64,000 bases of DNA, taken from positions 4,596,538 to 4,660,537 of the forward strand of contig JANAVB010004000.1 in NCBI GenBank assembly GCA_029216955.1, in the 5' to 3' direction. Source of the DNA: Iris pallida. Its lineage: Eukaryota > Streptophyta > Magnoliopsida > Asparagales > Iridaceae. The position numbers were made by a program, and so were the translations under genes. How positions within the stretch are numbered: position 1 is the stretch's first letter; every line of letters starts with the position of its first letter. This document shows positions 21,101-33,839 of the stretch, one piece after another. A model generated the notes under the pieces. That model saw only the letters and a program-made list of their open reading frames with translations, searched no databases and was not told the DNA's origin.

Positions 21101-22103
21101 AACATCATGGAGTACCACCATGTGTTGTTTTACTCAGAGATGAGAGTAAAAAGTTATCAAAAAAGTCATAAAAATCCTTTACTTAAACAGCACTGCATAA
21201 TGAGAGAGGAAGTGAGATTTAGAGGTAGGGAGAGAACTGAGGAGAGTGGAAGAGGAGAGAGTGAGCGAGAGAGAAAAAAGGAAAAGGCGGAGGATAGAGA
21301 GAGAGGGCAGGTACGAGAGAAGGAAGTCGGGAAGAGAGGAAAGGAGAGGCGGAGCAGACGCGGAGATCCGACGGCCTCGCGAAAGAGCGGAGTGGATGAA
21401 GGCGGAGGGAAGTTTGGCTGTGTGGCGCACTGTACGGGCGGCGTTCACCGTGGGACGGTAGGCGGAGAGGAAAGGGGAGGCGCGGTCGGAGTTTGGGGTT
21501 CCGGCGATCGGAGCTGGGTGAGTGGTGGTGGAGCGCTGCGGGTCAGGTCGGCGCCGGTCCGCGCGGGAGGAAGGAGGAGAAGAGGGGATCGATGAGCCGG
21601 CGGGGCTCAATCTTTGGAGGCGGCTGCTCTGGCGGAGGAGACTAACTGATGTCGGAGGGATCAAGCGGGATGTCTCGCCCGATGGCATGGTTCTCCCCAG
21701 CGCGGGGACGGTTGACTCGGCTTGCTAGGGTCAACGTTCACTGGGCACGGTAAAAACGGAGAGCACGACGTACGAGGCGACGGCGGCAACTTGGCAAAGC
21801 TACCACCGAGTACGGCAAAGCATCGTACAGCACGGAGGAAGGTGTTGTGTGCGACGTCGCTCAACTTCGTCGCCTGGCGTCCGGAGGAGGAGGCTAGGAC
21901 GGGCGGCGCACGAGCTACGATAGAGGTAGCCGGTCGACGAGATAAGGGCGTTCCCTAAATTTAGAGCTTTGGTTTCTTTTGTGTGGCTGTGTTGGGTTTG
22001 CAGGTTGCCGGGAGTGCGGCGGATGACAGAGGTGATGGGTGTGAGGGATATCGTTTATGGCGGTGGTGGTGTCTATGGCCGGCGGTGGTTGGCGAAGTTG
22101 ATG

Positions 22104-22108
22104 ACGGT
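22104..22108 (+). repeat. Target-site duplication ACGGT, left of solo LTR
   Basis: ACGGT directly precedes TGTAAAACC and recurs at 26454-26458. The uninterrupted site in the sister LTR at about 16385 reads GATGACGGTGGTAATGG. Confidence 0.95.
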
Positions 22109-25100
22109 TGTAAAACCCCTATATTTCTACTATTTTTTTAAATAAATTTGATACTGATTTTTTACTTTTGTATATTGTACGTCGCGTAGTTGCATTGTAC
22201 GTCGCGCACGAAATTTTATTTTTCGTAATTGTTCGACGAGTCTGAACATGTACGAGCGTACATATTTTTGAAAAACATTTTTTTAATTTTTATACTTTCG
22301 AAATAATATAGATAATAATTATTTTTAGCTATCGTACCAAAATTTCCAAGTTTATGATTCCAATTATGAAAGGCCTTTCATTTATACAGTTATAATAATA
22401 AATAATTTTTCTATAAAATGGTATATTAGAAAAAGTATATTTATGTAAATATTATTTGGCCATACATATATATTTCGTAATTATTTATTAGTTAATCTTT
22501 TTTTAAATAATAATATAATTTTCAAAATTATTATTATTAGTATTTTTGGAAAATATATTTTGAAATTATTGTGGCGATTTAAATCTTTATTTGATTTTAT
22601 GGATTTATTTAAATAGTTAAATTAATGTCTATATTTGAAATTTGATTGATTTTAAACTAAAGGTTGGAATTTAATTAAATTTAAATTGATTTAGATTTGG
22701 ATTTTGAATTTGTTGAATTTGATTTAAATAAATAGCTGAATTATCTAAAGGGTTTTAAATATTCCTAATCCTTATCCAACTGGGAATTCCCACATCCTAC
22801 AAAAGGCAGGTACCCCTCCATAAATTCTATCATTCACAAATTCTACCATAATATGAGTGCATCGTGTCCGTGACCAACATCTTATTCCATAGTTTACAAC
22901 TATATTGCATCTTTCCTCTTCGTGTCGACAATCCCGACACGACATTCTACACCTAGCCTACAGCTTCCTCCGCCAGCCCAATCAACGTCCCGCCGTCATC
23001 ACCGTATCGACCACCACCTCCGGCCAACCCGTACCCCTCCGACTCATTCCATACCACCTTGGGCCAACTACCACCACGGCCCCACCGTCACCATCATCAC
23101 CCTCACCAAGATCCGGCCATACCAGCCCCCATCCTCGCCAGCCACCGCACAACCCTCGTTCGTTCCTGCCAACTCGACGACCACCGAGAGACCAACAACC
23201 ACCATCATCCCCGTGTCTGCCCCCTTCTCTACAGCCTTCCGACAGTACTCCCGGCCATCACCTTGCCGTCTCCCAACCACCGCCATCATCACCCCGCAAC
23301 TGACTCCAACCCCGAGCCCCGATAATAATACCTCTCCCAGACACCACCACAGCCCAACACCCAATCACCACCACTGGAACCCCACTCCGCCATCACCCAC
23401 GCTCCACCGCGGCCATCCCCTCTGCAACCGCCATCAAAATTTCACCATCGTTCCGCTGCCACCTACCACCACCGTCCATTCCCGGGGCCAACCCCGGCCA
23501 GCAACGGCACCCTAAAAAGAAAAGAAAAAAACCCATCACTATCACAAAACACCCAAAAATTTCCTAAACCTCACCTGGGCTCTCCGCCACTCCCGTCGAC
23601 CATCGTCGCCAAGCCAGATCTGCGAACCCCTTGAGTGCAGCAGCGTCCGACACCCGACGCCGTCGGCGGCTCCCACCGCCTGGTCGTCTCGGTTGGCAAC
23701 CGCCCATCGGAGCCTCCGTAGTGCTGCGCACCGCCTTGGTCGCGCTCGGCGAGCGCCGGGCAGGCGCTGACCCTGACTGCGGCCGCCGCCTCGCTCCCAG
23801 TGAGTCTTCGCCTCCACGGCTTCTCCTCCTTTACCGGTCCGAACTGCCGGAGTAGTCGCCGCCAGACTCCGCTCCGATCGTCCGTTCCCTTTCTTCTCCG
23901 ACCTTCTCCCCTACTCTCCGCCGGCGCCGCCCCTATCCGCCTACCCTTCCGATTCCCGCTCCCTCCGTCGCTTCTTTCAGAGCTCCTTTCTCTCTCCCCC
24001 ACTTTTTCCCTCACTCAAAACCCTCTCTCTCTCTCCTCCGTTTCTCTCCCTCTCTCTACATTCTATCTCTCCATTTGCTTATTTTGTACTGCCTCTGCTC
24101 TCCTGGGGAGAGCAGACTAGAAAAGATTTTATTTATTATTATTTTCTTTGTTTTTTGTTTGTTTTGGATGTTAGATTTGTTGGTTATTGGATTATTAATT
24201 AGTAACATTATTATTATTATTATTGCTGGTGGTGTAGTTGTCCTCTTCTCACAAGCTGTGGGTTAGAGTATTTCATTTTTTATTCTTATGTATGTGTTTT
24301 AACAGCAGCAGAAATATCTGCTGATAATATTATCATTATTACTATATTATTATTATTTTTTTGATTCCTTTGCATCTTCTTCTCTCCTTGTAAGAGAACA
24401 TCACATATTCTGCTGATGTTATTATTATTATTATTACTATTATTATTATTATTGTTGTTGTTTTTATTCTTTTTAGAAATATTTCTAACCTTTTTCAAAG
24501 ATAGTTTCACCATATGCTTGACAAAATTATCTTGTAACAAAAATAATGTATTAGGTATGGCCTATTTTTTCAAATTTAGTTTCGAAACCCTCAAATATTA
24601 GTATATTATAGTTCTTGGCCTATAACTATTATTATAGTATTTCTAGCCATATTTCAAATATATTATTACCTTTAAATGATTTTTTTATATATTTTCAAAT
24701 ATTTACCTAAAAGTATTTTAACTAAATTTAGTTTTACCTAGAAAACTTACTTTGACCAAACTTAGAGTTCGCCCCAAAACGACTTTCGACTTTTGAGTAT
24801 TTATTTTGAAAACATATTTTGACAAATAAATTATATTTTCAAGTATCATAAAATAATTTTCAAAAATCGTATATATTTATTGTTATCCATTTTCTTTCAT
24901 TTTTCCTTCCATCCATGACCAACCCCATTATTCCTATACTCTCTCAAATTTCGTAACTCCTTATGTCCACCCTAACTAAATTGACCCTTCTGGACTCAAT
25001 GGAACTGTCCGTGCCCCCATCAGAGGTCACCTTGCTTAGTTGTTACACCAAAGTCGCAGTTCGTGCCACTGTGATCATTATAGCACACCAGGCGTACTAC

Positions 25101-26453
25101 TAGGTAAGACACCTTGCCATTTGCTGTTTATTTATTTTAGCTCATATTTCACGTAATTATTCATTATTTTCTTTATGCAAAATAAACTGTGATACATGAC
25201 ATAACCTTTTAGAACTTACTGTTCAGTTATATTTCCTGCTACATATTATTTTTCTTACACATTAAATCTAGATTTAAGGGACCACCTTGTGTGTTGCATT
25301 CATTGGCCTTGACATGTTGTACCACGAAGTTGTGTGTCGCATGTAGAATACAGACATACGTGACTGGCTGGCCACCAGTACGTACAAGCCGTGCGATAGG
25401 ATTAACCGCTAATAGAATTGTATGCTAGTTTTGACTTAGCGGTTATAGAGGTTTACTGTTGTGGATACAACATAGTAGGCATTGGACGGGGAGGACAATT
25501 CCTTAGCGTATGGGCTTCGATACACTTTCCCTTGTGACCCGAAAGCTCCGCTGGAGATACGGGGTTGATGATCCATGATTACTGACGGCCACTGGCGTTC
25601 TGTGGAATGTTATGCTCTTACTAATTGTGCCTCTAGTGCCCCAAGGGGGGACTATGCCGATCCTATTTAGCCAGGGCCCATGCGTAGGAAGGATTGTTAT
25701 TAACTACATTTCACTTAGAACGGTTAGGCCACCTTTATCCGTTAGGTATGAGTACTTTTTGGTTTGGGTACTTGTATCTAACCGTGGCTTGGAACAATAA
25801 CTTGTCGCAGATTAGTTCGTCACATCTTGTCTTTGTTTGGTTGTAGGTGTGACTTACTACTTCGATGAGAAGGTATTGAACCTTGTTGGGGTCCGGATAC
25901 CATATTGGATTCATAGCATGGAAAGATACGTCACCGTAAATTAGTTTACCATCTCCTGTCCTTGTTTGGTTGGGGGGATGGTAAGCTAGTTCAATAGGTG
26001 TGTATTGGACCATGTTATAATTCAATTGACTTATTTATTTGAGCAATATTTATTCAGTTTATATGGCATAATATTATGTGTCTTATTATGTCTCTCTGAG
26101 GACCTGGTTATCTCTCCAGTTGTGTGCTCTTGTCTTTCGCAGGTATTCTAGCTCTAGCCGTGATCCTCTCTATTTCTTCGAAGATGATTGCACTTGGATC
26201 ATCTTCGCTTCGCTCGCCAAAATCATTTCTTTTCTCATGTATTTTTCCTTTACTTGTTGGTAGTGGATTTGTCTCCGCCTAACATATTGTATCAAGACAA
26301 TTCATTCTCATTATATGACATCTTTTATTCCTTTATTTTTGTGTGGATGAGATTAGTTATGGTTCTGCTGCATTTTACAGCTTACGTATATTTATTATAC
26401 GACTGGCATGTCTACGTTCCTAGTCCTACGTATTTTGGGACTGGGGCGTTACA
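22109..26453 (+). mobile_element. Solo LTR of family A, plus strand, 4345 bp
   Basis: Bounded by TGTAAAACCCC and GCGTTACA with a perfect 5-bp duplication, and without internal region, so it is a solo LTR produced by LTR-LTR recombination. It is inserted in reverse orientation in another family A LTR. Sense layout: AT-rich 5' part; GC-rich, Pro-codon-rich island (22960-23990); CT-rich tract (23890-24070) that could be an initiator region; AT-rich part with ATT repeats; then a 3' section with GAGGACCTGGTTATCTCTCC (about 26097) and GTCCTACGTATTTTGGGACTGGGGCGTTACA-like end. Proline-rich open frames (e.g. 22922-23515) coexist in several frames and are judged compositional. Confidence 0.93.
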
Positions 26454-26458
26454 ACGGT
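26454..26458 (+). repeat. Target-site duplication ACGGT, right of solo LTR
   Basis: Exact repeat of 22104-22108. Confidence 0.95.
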
Positions 26459-27711
26459 GGTAATGGCGGGGATGAGAGTGGGGCTGCCAGATTGGTTGGG
26501 TGAGGATGTTGTTATTTGATAGGGCACGGCGAGGGTGCGTCGGGACTGGCCTTGTGTCAGATGCTGGTGGATGGAAGTGGTGTGGGGAGTAGATGATGGT
26601 CGTGGCGATGGTGACAGGGGTGATGATGATGATGGAGATGGTGGTGGTAGCGGGGAGATAGGGATTTGGTCGGGGTAGCGAGGATACGGTGGTCGGGACA
26701 GATAGGGTTAGAAATTCGTTTGTGTCAGGATATGTCTGACACGGAAAGATGATGTATTTGTAAAAATATGGAATAAGAATTAGACACTCACACGGTGCAC
26801 GCACTTGTGGTAGAATTTTGGAAGAATTTGTGAATGGTAGAAATATATGGATGAGTACCTCTCCTTATATAGGAGGTGGGAATTCCCAATTGTATAAGGA
26901 TTAGAATTAATTTAAATCCTTAATAGATAATTGTCACATTTGTTTTAAAAATAAATCAAATCCAAATCCAAATCCAATTAGATTTTATACGTAGAAAATT
27001 TAGCAAAATTAAATAATTGAATCTTAATTTAAATTACTATAACTAATTAAATATTAAATCAACAAACTTTCAAATTATCTCTTATAAATAATAAAATAAT
27101 CAATATTAAATAATTTTGAAAATTGAAATAAGTAATTTGGATATTAATAGAATATATCTTTAAAATACCTTTTTAATAATTAAGATAAATAATAAAATAA
27201 TTTTGAAAATTACAAATATATACATGAATTAAATTTCATGTATCCCGTATGCGACTAGCACAAAATATCTGCGTTTATATTATTTTCGAAATCGGGATAA
27301 ATAGATAAATAAAATTTTGCCACTAGTGCGACGGAATTTATATACCTTCAAGCAAAATAAACAAGTTAACTATACTATATTAAAATAAAATATATGTTTT
27401 CTATATTTTTGATAACAGTTATTTATTAATAATAACTGTTATAAATGAAAGGCTTTTATAATTAAAATAACAAAACTTAGAAAATTTTGGCACGATAGCA
27501 AGAATAATTATTATATATATTATTTTGAAACAATAAAAATAAAAAAAATATTTTTCTAAAAATATGTATGCTCGCACATATTCGCATTCGTCGAGCAATT
27601 ACGAAAAAACAAAATTTCGTGCGCGACGTACAATGCAACCACGTGACGTACAAATACAAAAAAATTAGTACCAAATTTATAAAAAAATAGTAGAAATTTA
27701 GGAGTTTTACA

Positions 27712-28915
27712 ATGTCAAAAGTGCTTTTCTAAATAGTTATATAAAATAAGAAGTTTTTGTAAAACAACCTCCTGGCTTCGAAGATTTTAAAAATCTTGAT
27801 CACGTATTCCAGCTTTGTAAGGCTCTCTATGGTCTCAAACAAGCACCTCGTGCATGGTACAAGCGCCTTAGTTCCTTCTTGCTTGAATATGACTTTTCAA
27901 AATGGTAGGTTGATTCAACTCTTTTTATAAAATATTTGGATAAGAATATTTTATTAGTACAAATATACGTAGATGACATAATTTTTGGATCAACAAATGA
28001 GATGCTATGTAACGAGTTTGCTAAGTATATATAGAGTGAATTCGAAATGAGCATGATGGAAGAACTAACATTCTTTCTTGGACTACAAATCAAGCAGCGT
28101 TCACAAGGGATATTCATTAATCAAGCAAAATATATAAAAGATTTGCTAAAGAAATTTGACATGGATAATGTCAATCCAATTGGCAGACCTATGGCAACAT
28201 CTACCAAGCTTGATACAGATGAATGTGGTACACCGACTGACGTACGTAAGTACAGAGGTATGATTGGTTGTTTATTATACTTAACTGCTAGTCATCCTAA
28301 CATTATGTTCCCTGTATGCTTATGTGTACGATAACAGACTTGTCCTAAAGAATCACATGTGAGCACCGTTATGCGTATCCTGCGATACCTTAAAGGAACT
28401 TTTACGACTGGTCTTTGGTAACCCAAAACTGATTCATTTGACCTGATAGGTTACTCGGACGCAAATTTTGTCGGATGCAAAGTCGATCGTAAAAGTACCA
28501 ATGGTATATGTCATTTTCTAGGACAGTCCTTAGTCTCTTCGTTTTCTAAGAAATAAAATTTTGTTGCATTATCAACAACGAAAGCTTAATAGATAGCTGC
28601 AGGACGTTGTTGTGCACAAATTTTGTGGATAAAGCAAACCTTAGAAGACTATCAGTTATCATTTCATCAATCCCTATTTACTGAGACAACACTAGTTCCA
28701 TTAATCTCATGAAGAACCCAATATGTCACTCTCACACAACACATAAAAATAAGACATCATTTTTTTAGAGATCATGTTTTACAAGGTGATATTAATTTAG
28801 AATTTGTTGACACTGAACATCAACTAGCTGACATCTTCACCAAGCTCTTGGCTGAAGATCGTTTTAACTTTATACGAAGGGAATTAGGAATTTTGGATGT
28901 TAAAGTAATATAATT
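27712..28915 (+). pseudogene. Ty1/copia reverse transcriptase and RNase H (right part of split element)
   Basis: Coding resumes exactly at the LTR edge within the RT start region (DVKSAFLN). Visible RT motifs: [21 protein letters not shown] and catalytic YVDD at 27966-27977. A connection block follows (FFLGLQIKQ, KYIKDLLKKFDM). RNase H carries GYSDANFVG near 28452 and ends ADIFTKLLAEDRFNFIRRELGI. Several stops (near 27906, 28033, 28332, 28420, 28554, 28590) show it is dead. The first 130-odd RT codons are absent, lost with the truncated end of the inserted element. Motif wording suits SIRE/Maximus copia. Integrase lies 22 kb upstream at 5196. Confidence 0.9.
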
Positions 28916-29494
28916 AAATATTATTAGTTAATACTGATGAATTTGTGGAAATCATTTTGGTTATAAGTTGAAAGGGCCCTTCTATCACACAGGTGTAAAT
29001 AGCCTGAAGCGACACGGTATACTAGTCTTCGGACTACCACTAGCTGGGATCCGACCCCTATAGCTAACCCGAAATATTCGATACAATTTATGTGTTGTTA
29101 ATTAATTCATATTAATTATTTATCTCAACACAATTATTTCTAATTAATTTTGTATTCATGTTAAAAGTTATCACACTCTTTTCAACCTCTGTTCTAATTC
29201 CCAGGTGACCGAACTCGGTAGAGTTCTAGCCAAACTCGGACGAACTCGATCTAGGTGAATTCGAACAGAAGCTGGATAGCCGAGCCCCTACTTTATTTAA
29301 ACCCTCAAACATCATCTTCATCCTCATCACGGCATCCATACTTTACCGAAAACCCTAACCCTAACTTCTGGGTTCTCTATCCTCCAAGCGTCTCTAGCCA
29401 TCATATTTTGGAATTAGAGCTCTCTCGAAGTTCTCTTCCACTCTTTACCCTCAATTTTGGTATACTTTCACTCTCTCTACTCTTTTCAGTTTCA
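28916..29494 (+). other. Copia spacer between pol and extra ORF
   Basis: Non-coding gap after the pol stop. It contains GGCCCTTCTATCACAC and a leader-like segment rich in CT just before the next ATG (CTCTCTCTACTCTTTTCAG), which looks like a polypyrimidine tract and 3' splice site at 29489. No gene seen. Confidence 0.5.
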
Positions 29495-30747
29495 ATGGCT
29501 CATGAAATTCCTATTTCTTTGAAAAAGAAAAGAAAAGTTGATGAAGGTTCGTCCTTTACTCCTCATGAGGCGGTCTCATTTTCTCTTTATACCCCATCCA
29601 AACCCGACGAATATTTCTTTGATGAATTTATATTTGTGTCTCAAGAGACATCAAATGAGTAGTTTAATAATTTTCATAAAAGAAAACTTTGTCCGGGTGC
29701 TCCTATCAATTTTATATTATTTTCTGATCATATGAACGTTTTTGAATACCATCAGTTGCTAGATTTAATTCAATCAAGTTTTCCTATATATGCCAATGTT
29801 ATTCATATGTTTTATTGTAACTTATCGGTCACTAATGGGAAAATGAAATCAAAAGTTGGTGGAATCGATATTGATTTTGATGCTGATAATTTAGCTATCA
29901 TACTTTACATTCCCAATGCTGGGGAAGCATTAGTCGATATCACTTCTATCTAATTGCCCGACGGGCAACTTTTGATTCATTTCGTGACTTGTTATGTGAA
30001 CCAAATCCTAGACCGAAAGGCACTCTTCGCCCTAGGCATTTGAACAATTACTTCTATGATCTTCATAGAATGGTATTCTCCACCATCATTCCAAAGAATA
30101 CCGCCACTGATGAGATTTCCTATTTAGAACTTTCAGCTATCTATCATCTCCACTTTCATATCCCTTTCAGTCTACCCAAGACTATTATCGCCGCTATGGA
30201 ACAGTATCGCCGCTATGAAATATGGATGGAAGATACATCGTATTCAGCTATCTATCTTCTGTATACGATGTATCTTTCGTCCATATTTCAGTACTTTGAG
30301 GTTGGACTTGAGGATCGTGGACAGGATGTTGCTCCTGCTTATCTTCATGAGCATCGTCGTTCTGCTCCTGCTCCTACTGTTCAGGCACCACCTCCTCCAA
30401 TTGACCCATTAGCTGCTGACTCCCATCCTACTCATCCTCCTAGTGGCGTTACCCTTGAGTCTCTTCAGACTCTCATGATGGATCAGTTTCGCTCCATGGA
30501 TTTTCGTACCACCCTCCAGTTCTAGGCCATATCCAACTCTATATGAGATATGTCATACAGTCTTTCTCACAACCCTAGTGGACCCATCCCTATGGTTCAT
30601 GATCCTACCAGACTTGGCTATCATATTGATGATCCAATGTCTCAGTGTTGCTTTGACCCTGCTGCTGTCCGATATGATCCCAACCTTTCTCCTGAGACTG
30701 GTCCTTCCAGAGCTGCTGCTGCTGATAATGATGAGGATGACGATTGA
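29495..30747 (+). pseudogene. Extra ORF between copia pol and 3' LTR (transposon-associated protein, not a canonical envelope)
   Basis: ATG 29495 (MAHEIPISLKKKRK, a nuclear-localisation-like basic start) opens a frame with a stop at 29660 and then continues to 29953. After a shift near 29960-29990 it runs to 30525 and, past two stops, to 30747 (acidic tail DNDEDDD). The centre reads FYCNLSVTNGKMKSKVGGIDIDFD..LAIILYIPNAGE, which resembles the 'putative plant transposon protein' family often encoded by extra ORFs of plant retroelements. Next comes a Pro/Ala-rich linker (30370-30440) and a Gln/Met segment. No signal peptide or clear transmembrane helix is seen, so calling it an envelope is not supported. 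Length about 415 residues. Confidence 0.7.
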
Positions 30748-31302
30748 GGCTCTATTTTTCTTGTGATAGTTCACCACTAGTTATATTTTTTTTATTTTCT
30801 TTATGTGACTTTTTATTAGTGATAAATGCTTCTTTTAAGCATTATCAGTTTTAGTATATTATCAGTGATATATGAACTGTATTTTAGTCTATACTAGTAT
30901 TTCGTATTTTCAGCACTATGAATTCTCTTATTTTATGTTAAATATTATGCTCTAATCTTGACTGTGCTGAGTGGTACTGGTTTAATCACATCATTTTTCT
31001 TATTTGACAAAACGGGGGAGTAGATAGATACTTAAATGCTGAAATGCTGCATGTTGATTACATATGATTATTAATTGATCAAGACTAAAAAATTTGCTTT
31101 GAGATTTTTTTCTAGACTTTACAGGTTCAGTGATATATTTTGATTACGGGAAAGTAACAAAGAGTAACAAAGACTTAACTGCAAATTACGGGGGAGCAGC
31201 TATATTTTACCAATATTGATGGCCAAAGCTACTACCGTACTGACCTAAACTTATTTTTAAGTATCAATCGTAGTTTTATCAAATTATCAAAATAGGGTAG
31301 AT
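30748..31302 (+). other. Copia 3' untranslated region with polypurine tracts
   Basis: Non-coding and AT-rich. Two GGGGGA tracts stand out: AAACGGGGGAGTAG (31012) and TTACGGGGGAGCAG (31186). The sequence just before the LTR is AATAGGGTAGAT. Which one primes plus-strand synthesis cannot be decided. Confidence 0.6.
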
Positions 31303-32285
31303 TGTTGGACCATTAAGCCATAGTCAAACCGATTTCGATAATTGTCCTAAACTTCGAACTTGATATGAAAAGAAACCGAAGATTGCAGTTCTCATCTCCA
31401 CTGAGTTTTTCACATTTATTCTGTATTTTTTCTTTTTTGAGTCTAGATTATATTGTGAGTCGGGAGTACTGGCATTTATTAAATTTCAATCATAAAACCT
31501 ATCTTTGATCCAAACCTAAACCAAAATTCTTTCCTGCCCAAACTAAACCCACATCCAAAAGCTTAATACCAATCAGGTTGACCAGGATCCCAAGTAACCG
31601 AACTCCGCCAGAGTTCTAACTGAACTCGAACCGAACTCGGTCACCAGAGATCACTCCTGGTCAGCAGCTTTATTTATTCTTTTGGATCACCAACGTTCAA
31701 ATTTATGAACGTTAGACTACAGAGTTCTACCCGAACTCTGTCTCAAAAATTCCTATAAAAAGAGAAAAAAATCCTATTTCTATTCACTCATTCTCTTTTC
31801 ATCTTCTCTATCTATTCCTAAGCTTTCTATTCAAGTTTCAAAGCTTTAATCTTCAATTCTCCAAGTCAACCCGATCCTTCTAGTGCTGATGGTTTTCGAT
31901 TAGGAGTGTTCGAGTTGTACAAAGTTTGGCATATAAAAGCTTTTCTCGTAAAGGTATTGTTGAAGTTTGATCATGGGATTCGAATAAAAACACGATGGTG
32001 TTGAAGTTGGCATGTTCTTCAGAGTAAAGCATGCGGTGCAATCTCTATTCAAAATAGTGGATTATAGCGAGCAAGAGTTCTCGCGAACTGGATAAGTTCT
32101 CTCAGAGGGAAACCAGTATAAACCTGCTGTGTCAGCATATAGTTTTCTTGCCTCAACTATTTACTAGTTTACTCGTATTTAAATTTGATTGATTATTTGC
32201 TTCACCTGCTTAGAATTTTTTAAGTGTCAATTATTTTTTCGCTAAACTCTATTCACCCCCCTCTGGAGGTGCCATTGATCCTACA
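31303..32285 (+). mobile_element. Copia 3' LTR, about 983 bp
   Basis: Starts TGTTGGACC after a purine stretch and ends CCATTGATCCTACA. A TATAAAA box lies at 31754-31760. Near the end is CTATTCACCCCCCTCT, a conserved feature of many SIRE-type LTR ends. The flank 32286-32290 (AGGTG) would be the target duplication; its partner lies outside recognisable sequence here, because the 5' end of the copia element is missing. Confidence 0.75.
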
Positions 32286-32598
32286 AGGTGCTCTAGCTAA
32301 GATTATAGTCTTTCCTTTTCAATTGAGGAGGATTTCTATTGGATCGTCCTTTCTTACTTTTACAAATCCTTTCCTTGTATTCTCTTTTCATTTAAAATGG
32401 TTGGTAGTGGATTTGTATCCACCCAACGACTTACATAAAAGACAATTCAAAGTTAATTTTATGATATATTTATTCTTTTATTTGTGGATGAGATTTAGTT
32501 GTCATGGTTTTACTGCATTTTACAGCTTACGTATATTTATTATATGGCTGGCATGTCTACGTGCCTAGTCCTACGTATTTTAGGACTGGGACGTTACA
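32286..32598 (+). mobile_element. 3' end of a plus-strand family A LTR
   Basis: Aligns with the last 300 bp of the solo LTR (26150-26453), including GTATATTTATTAT, GGCATGTCTACG and the end GGACTGGGACGTTACA. The copia element interrupts this LTR after the position matching GCAGGT in the solo copy. The LTR is directly followed by the family A interior, so it is a 5' LTR. Confidence 0.85.
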
Positions 32599-33839
32599 TG
32601 TTTTTGTGGTGGCCCATGCTGGTCTAGTTAGCCGTTTCGGTTATGTTACTGTACCGAACGGGCCTGCATATAGGATTAGAGTCTAGGATCTCATCCACAC
32701 ACTTGACCACCTTCCTTGATTCCAATTTTGAACTCTCTGCTTTGAATCGCATCCTGCTCGATCCTTTTCTACCGTAAACCTGATCTTATATCTCGTGCTT
32801 AATAGAGGTTAGAAAGATGACTTCTATGCCCTAATGATTTAAATCCACTATTAGTTTACTCTTATAAGTTAGGTAGAATGCCTCATGACCTATCATCCTC
32901 TTTGTCCCTACGACCCATTAAAGGGATACTAAGAAGATTACCTCGACTATAGAGCTTAAAGGTCCATACCCTATTAGGTCAACCAAGGCCTTATACAAGA
33001 AGATAATAGGACAACTGTAGAGGCACGAACATCAGACGAGTCTTAGAATCTAATGAACTTGAATTACTTGTGCCCTCTTTCAATCATAAATCTTGCGTAC
33101 TAATATTTTTGGACTGCCTTGACTAATGCTGCTGTTATAGCCTAGTTTTGTAAGCTCATTCTTTCTCGAGCTTGTTCAGGATATATGTTTATTGGGGACA
33201 TCCACTAACATATTGTCTAATTAGAATCGGTGTGTTATGGTCTGATCAACCATAGTACACATGGTTCGCTCTTTATATGATTATTGTACGTGGATTGAGA
33301 TATAGATGTCTCTAGGATCTTATCCGTAACTGCCTTGACAACTCATCTTGAATTATTCAATCGACCTTGGAACCCCGTATTCATATTTTATTCCCTCTCT
33401 ATTTAACCCTTTATTTGTTTTTTTCGCCTTTACTTATTTCGGATGAGCAAATGCTCATATTTGAGAGAATATATACCCAAAATGTCCCCTTCAGTTCGTC
33501 ATACCACTTATGACCATGAAAGTGATATATACACAATCTTTTTCCATATATACAAAATCGGAGAAACGATCTTCAGATTTGATTCATATCTACCATATTA
33601 TATCATCTATTACGTCGTATGGTATTGTTTTATAACCAAGAGTCAAGATACAATATCAAGAGCTTGAAATTTTCTACCCTCACTAATCCTAAAACTGTAT
33701 ATTAGTTTTTGGAGTGAATAGATTGTATGACCTTCTTAATTTTAGGATTTACTAGTATTATCGATTGATTAGGATAAGTTTGTTTCCATTAGAATGATAA
33801 ATTAGTGCCTCATGACCACCCACTTTCTATTTTGATCAA

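Larger units (their letters stand above)
18979..27711 (-). mobile_element. Family A 5' LTR (minus), split by a nested solo LTR
   Basis: It starts on the minus strand at 27711 (TGTAAAACTCC) and ends at 18979 (CTTTACA). Subtracting the solo LTR and one TSD leaves about 4.38 kb, equal to the solo LTR length. Blocks 20820-22108 and 26459-27711 join continuously at ACGGT compared with 16379-16390. Base composition shifts sharply: AT-rich ends, GC-rich middle (21360-22100 and 26454-26720). The flank beyond the LTR start is copia RT coding (ATGTC, 27712-27716). The matching duplicate on the other side was lost with the truncated 3' LTR end. Confidence 0.88.

Noticed and set aside
21002..21595. 197-codon frame beginning with poly-Asn
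   Set aside because: AAT microsatellite followed by purine-rich LTR; artefact of composition.
22905..23515. Pro/Thr/His-rich frames in the solo LTR, cell-wall-protein-like
   Set aside because: Three frames are open over the same C-rich DNA, no signal peptide, and the other LTR copies do not keep the frame.
29495..30747. Retroviral-type envelope gene
   Set aside because: No signal peptide, no clear transmembrane helix and no surface-protein cysteine pattern; resembles a plant transposon-associated protein instead.
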